Assembly: GCF_900162685.1 (NCBI RefSeq)
Contig: NZ_LT727828.1
Location: 832,824 to 896,823 of the forward strand
Length of the DNA: 64,000 nt
Direction of reading: 5' to 3'
From: Terribacillus halophilus
Lineage (GTDB): Bacteria; Bacillota; Bacilli; Bacillales; Amphibacillaceae
Part shown: one piece after another, positions 60,665-64,000 of the stretch
Numbering within the stretch: the stretch's first letter is position 1
Layout: each line of letters opens with the position of its first letter
Notes under the pieces: model-generated
The model's input: only the letters and a program-made list of their open reading frames with translations
What the model was told of the DNA's origin: nothing
The model's database searches: none
Made by a program: the position numbers and the translations under genes

Positions 60665-61030
60665 TCCTTAAAATATAATGGCTGACAGACGTGGCGGCGT
60701 CTGTTCCTTGTTTAATGCTACGGAATCGGGAATCATAAGGAAATAAGCGAAACTATTTGTTTCACTTTTAGTAATTTGAGCGACTTATACACTATCAAAA
60801 GGAGAATTCTTGTATAAATACAGTACGTGCTGCGGATGTTTGTAATCTCCCTGTAATGGCAATATATTCTTTCCGGCATAATAGCCTACCTTTTGGATAA
60901 AAGTGGACTGATTCTTGGTGCGTACGTTGTTTTACCTGCACCTTACGTCCTTAAAAATTGTTTATCATGATCTTCTAATTGATATCCCGGGAATTTGTAA
61001 TTTTTTTTAGGTAAATAGGATTGACCGTAA
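60665..61030. other. Intergenic region between the GH3 gene and marR
   Basis: About 400 bases without a gene. It holds two inverted repeats that may control the GH3 gene on the minus strand: ACAGACG/CGTCTGT (60685-60704), close to its RBS, and GAAAC/GTTTC near 60750. The rest is AT-rich; no consensus promoter stands out. Confidence 0.4.
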
Positions 61031-61051
61031 GTAGTTTAGGGTATAAACTAC
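61031..61051. promoter_or_regulatory. MarR-type operator
   Basis: GTAGTTTA (61031-61038) and TAAACTAC (61044-61051) are perfect 8-bp arms with a 5-bp spacer. TTGACC (61021) and TATAAA (61042) lie in and before it, so binding should block the marR-mmpL promoter. Confidence 0.6.
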
Positions 61052-61074
61052 ATTGGTATAGGGGGTGAACGATT

Positions 61075-61521
61075 TTGAACAGATTAAAGGATGCAATTGA
61101 TTTGTTCCATGAGGTATCCTTCATGGCCACAGAGGTTTTTCATAAACGCACCTCACATGATATCTTCCAGCATATTTCACCACAGCAGGTAGAGCTGCTA
61201 AAATTCCTAAGCCTATCCAGCCCTGCTTCTCCTGGTCATCTGGCAATTGTGCAGCAAGTACATAAAAGTGCAATTTCCAATCGTTTGAAAAAGCTGCATG
61301 AAAAGGGGTTTGTAAAATGGATTGATTCAGAGAGAGATAAACGAACAAAGCTTGTTGAAATTACTGCAGAAGGGGAGAGCATGCTGCAACAAGCAGAAGA
61401 AGCAATCTATGATGAATTTTGCACGCTCTTCCAGAATATTAGCAGCGAGGATGTCGAAGCATTTATTCGCATTTTCACCGATGTAAAAGAACAGCTTAAA
61501 AAAGGAGAGAAGGAAACTTGA
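61075..61521 (+). CDS. MarR-family transcriptional regulator
   Basis: 148 residues from TTG 61075 (GGGGGTG upstream). Winged helix: LSLSSPASPGHLAIVQQVHKSAISNRLKKLHEKGFVKWIDSERDKRTKLVEITAEGESML, with the wing DSERDKRTK. It sits in one operon with the exporter behind it (4-base overlap), as in B. subtilis ydgG-ydgH. Probably represses both through the palindrome at 61031 until a toxic ligand binds. Confidence 0.88.
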   Translation: MNRLKDAIDLFHEVSFMATEVFHKRTSHDIFQHISPQQVELLKFLSLSSPASPGHLAIVQQVHKSAISNRLKKLHEKGFVKWIDSERDKRTKLVEITAEGESMLQQAEEAIYDEFCTLFQNISSEDVEAFIRIFTDVKEQLKKGEKET

Positions 61522-64000
61522 GAACAATTATTCGTTTTAAGTGGCTCATTGCAGTTGTAGTCCTCTTGCTTGCGATAGGATTAACTATATTCTCGCCGAA
61601 TTTGACGCAGCTTGCCTCTGAAAAAGGGCAAACGCAGCTGCCAGAGGATGCTGTTTCAATCCGGGCAAGCGAGATTCTCGAAAATGCCGGAGAGAACAGC
61701 AACTCGTTAAGTGCTGTGTTTGTGCTTGATGAAGCATTAAATGAAGACAGCGAGAAAATGATACAGGGAGTTATTGATAAGGTTGAAAAAATTGACGGTG
61801 TAAACGAGATTACAACACCGCTGACTGATAACCAAGACATTCAGGATCAAATGACATCTGAAGATAAAAAGACTGTCATGATGCCGATAACGGTAGAAGG
61901 TTCAGATGAAGAAATAGAAAAAATTGCAGATGAAATTTATGAAGCTGTTCCAGAAGACACAACTGCATATGTAACTGGCGCGTCGTTAATCAACCAAGAC
62001 TTCGCTAATACATCTGAAGATGGCTTGAAGAAAACAGAGCTGATTACAGTCTTCATCATTGTAGGGCTTCTGTTAGTCGTATTCCGTTCCATTGTAACGC
62101 CGTTTGTACCATTAATTACGGTCGGAATAACGTATTTGATTAGTCAGGGCATTCTGGCAATCTTAGTGGATACACTGGACTTCCCGATTTCTACCTTTAC
62201 ACAGACCTTCCTAGTCGCGATATTGTTCGGTATTGGTACCGATTATTGTATCCTGCTGCTGAGCCGTTTCCGAGAAGAGCTGGCGAACGGGCATGGTAAG
62301 GTCGAGGCAACTGTTACAGCTTACCGGACTGCTGGACGTACACTGCTCATTAGTGCAATAGCAGTGTTTGTAGGATTTGCGTCCATCTTCTTTGCTAAAT
62401 TTGCGATCTTCCAGTCTGCTGTAGGTGTGGCAGTCGGGGTCGCTGTTCTGCTGATCGTTCTTGTAACGGTGCTGCCGCTATTTATGGTAACGCTAGGAGA
62501 GAAGTTATTCTGGCCTTCGAAAAAAGCAGCTTCTCATGGAGACAATAAGCTTTGGCATTTCCTTGGTCGCCACTCAGTTGCCAGACCGGTGTTGTTCTTG
62601 GCCATAACAGCTGTGATTACGGTTCCGTTTGTATTGACTTATGACGAACAAGTTTCCTTTAACTCAACAGAGGAAATTAGCAGTGATTACAAGTCAATTA
62701 AAGGGCTAAATGCGATTGGTGATGCAATCGGTAAAGGCGAAGCAATGCCGATTCAAATCGTCATCAAAGATGATGAAAATCTCACTACAAGCAATACATT
62801 GCCTTATCTTGATCCGTTGAGTGATGCAATCAACAAAATTGATCATGTTGAAAAAGTGCGGACAGCAACACAGCCGACAGGTGATAAAATTGACGACTTG
62901 TATGTAGACGCTCAGAACGGCCAAATTGCTGACGGTATCAATGATGCTGTTACTGGAATTGGCGATGTACAAGATGGTTTGACACAGGTTCAAGATGGAT
63001 TGAACCAAATAACTGGGCAAGCAGGTAATGCTGGCGGCTCTTCAGGCGGTGGGCTTTCTCAAGCAACAGAAGGTCTGGGGCAAGTCAATACAGCATTACA
63101 GCAAGTTTCAACGCAGCTGCAGCAAACAGGTAATGTGCAGCAGGCATCTGCTCAGCTGACAGGAATCAGTCAACAACTAGGAGAAATTCAAGCTGGTCTT
63201 GAACAGGCGAATACGCAACTGCAAGGACAGCAAGAACAAGTTGGCACACTAACAGATTCCTTGCAGCAGCTGGCTGATGGTGTTGGTTCTGCAAATGAAG
63301 GTTTGACGCAAGTTTCCGACGGACTAACAACAGCTGCGGATACACTGCAAGCGATTAGTGACAGTGAGTCTGTGCGTGATACAGGGATGTATATTCCGGA
63401 AGATGCGCTAGAAGGTGATTTCCAAGAAAGCATTGATACGTATGCGTTCAATGATGGGGAAGGTGTCACCATTGATGTCGTCTTGGATGCAGATCCGTAC
63501 TCGGAGGAAGCAATCCGTACATTGGATACGATTAAAGAACGTGTAAGTGCAGAAGTGGAAGGTACACCGTATGAAAATGCAGAAATTGTTTATGTGGGCG
63601 TTACAAGTACGAACGCTGATCTAGAGGAGCTGTCCACTACGGACCTTTCTCGGACAATGGTGATTATGATGGTTGGCTTGTTCCTCATTTTAACCTTGCT
63701 ATTCCGTTCTATGATTATTCCGGCGTACATGATTGGATCCTTGCTGCTTACTTACTACACTGCAATATCCATTACAGAATTAATCTTTGTGAACGGCTTG
63801 GATTACGCAGGTGTAAGCTGGGCGGTACCATTCTTTAGCTTTGTTATTCTTATTTCTCTCGGGGTGGATTATTCAATCTTCCTGCTCGATCGTTTCACGG
63901 AAGAAGCGCGTGACGACTTGAACGGAGGTATGATTCACTCGATGAAGAAGATGGGATCGGTTATCATTACCGCATCAATCATTTTGGCAGGTACATTCGC
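61518..64000 (+). CDS. MMPL-family exporter, 5' part
   Basis: TTG start overlapping the MarR stop (TTGA), AGGAGAGAAGG upstream; open to the window's end (827 codons seen of an expected ~1,000 or so). First membrane segment LIAVVVLLLAIGLTIFS, external domain, then five segments with FIIVGLLLVVFRSIVTPFVPLITVGITYL, the MMPL signature AILFGIGTDYCILLLSRFREEL with Asp-Tyr in TM4, then a large external loop with a Gln-rich coiled stretch (QLQQTGNVQQASAQLTGISQQLGEIQ) and the second set of segments (SFVILISLGVDYSIFLLDRF). MMPL proteins move lipids or drugs. It resembles B. subtilis YdgH/YdfJ. Substrate unknown. Confidence 0.88.
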   Translation, partial: MRTIIRFKWLIAVVVLLLAIGLTIFSPNLTQLASEKGQTQLPEDAVSIRASEILENAGENSNSLSAVFVLDEALNEDSEKMIQGVIDKVEKIDGVNEITTPLTDNQDIQDQMTSEDKKTVMMPITVEGSDEEIEKIADEIYEAVPEDTTAYVTGASLINQDFANTSEDGLKKTELITVFIIVGLLLVVFRSIVTPFVPLITVGITYLISQGILAILVDTLDFPISTFTQTFLVAILFGIGTDYCILLLSRFREELANGHGKVEATVTAYRTAGRTLLISAIAVFVGFASIFFAKFAIFQSAVGVAVGVAVLLIVLVTVLPLFMVTLGEKLFWPSKKAASHGDNKLWHFLGRHSVARPVLFLAITAVITVPFVLTYDEQVSFNSTEEISSDYKSIKGLNAIGDAIGKGEAMPIQIVIKDDENLTTSNTLPYLDPLSDAINKIDHVEKVRTATQPTGDKIDDLYVDAQNGQIADGINDAVTGIGDVQDGLTQVQDGLNQITGQAGNAGGSSGGGLSQATEGLGQVNTALQQVSTQLQQTGNVQQASAQLTGISQQLGEIQAGLEQANTQLQGQQEQVGTLTDSLQQLADGVGSANEGLTQVSDGLTTAADTLQAISDSESVRDTGMYIPEDALEGDFQESIDTYAFNDGEGVTIDVVLDADPYSEEAIRTLDTIKERVSAEVEGTPYENAEIVYVGVTSTNADLEELSTTDLSRTMVIMMVGLFLILTLLFRSMIIPAYMIGSLLLTYYTAISITELIFVNGLDYAGVSWAVPFFSFVILISLGVDYSIFLLDRFTEEARDDLNGGMIHSMKKMGSVIITASIILAGTF

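Overview
The window reads as chromosomal DNA of a low-to-moderate-GC, Gram-positive, Bacillus-like Firmicute (Bacillaceae; a Terribacillus-type genome is my best guess, not provable from sequence alone). Reasons are the strong AGGAGG-type ribosome sites, frequent TTG/GTG starts, CcpA (cre) and Zur boxes of Bacillus type, a Rap-like TPR protein, YciC-type GTPases, LicR/PadR/PucR-family regulators and PTS-centred sugar use. I see no rRNA, tRNA, CRISPR array, phage or insertion-sequence gene.

Layout. 0-7.3 kb: end of a LuxR/MalT-like regulator, a glyoxalase-fold protein, a Ser/Glu-rich membrane-anchored protein, polyphosphate genes ppx-ppk with a possible Pho box between them, a membrane-anchored protein and a 47-residue Cys-containing ORF. 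7.4-13.6 kb: a cellulose-synthase-like glycosyltransferase with two PilZ domains, a membrane-anchored GH10 xylanase, and divergently putB-putC for proline catabolism, followed by tandem repeats. 14-18 kb: a zinc-starvation cluster with two Zur boxes, three COG0523 metal-GTPases and a zinc-free ribosomal protein S14. 18.1-24.4 kb: a shikimate/quinate-dehydrogenase-family gene with an RBS-sequestering leader, a chemoreceptor with a sigma-D-like promoter, a PucR-type activator and a Rap-like protein.

24.6-33.8 kb: a beta-glucoside PTS operon (IIB-IIA-IIC-6-phospho-beta-glucosidase) with a GntR regulator, then the gluconate operon gnd-gntK-gntP with a divergent RpiR regulator. 34.3-43.3 kb: a DUF3311/sodium-solute symporter pair, then a CitA/CitB-like two-component system, a tripartite tricarboxylate transporter (tctC-tctB-tctA) and a TcuA-like flavoprotein, which together look like an import-and-oxidise unit for a tricarboxylate; the flavoprotein appears to start with ATC. 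43.4-49.7 kb: LysE exporter plus AraC regulator, an unknown gene, and an RND efflux pump with a divergent TetR repressor and two matching operators.

49.7-64 kb: a second oligo-beta-glucoside PTS (licB-licC-licA-licR), phenolic-acid decarboxylase padC with divergent padR, GH30 and GH3 glycosidases, and a MarR-MMPL exporter pair running off the end. Plant-polymer use (xylan, beta-glucans, gluconate, phenolic acids) is the common theme; cre boxes before both beta-glucoside PTS operons, gnd, gntP and tctC point to CcpA control.

The least explained feature is a family of intergenic structured repeats at about 19.3, 23.1, 33.9 and 56.4 kb. Their cores are closed by 10-bp inverted repeats whose sequences differ between copies with paired changes; two copies extend to about 400 bp and one of these has terminal inverted repeats.
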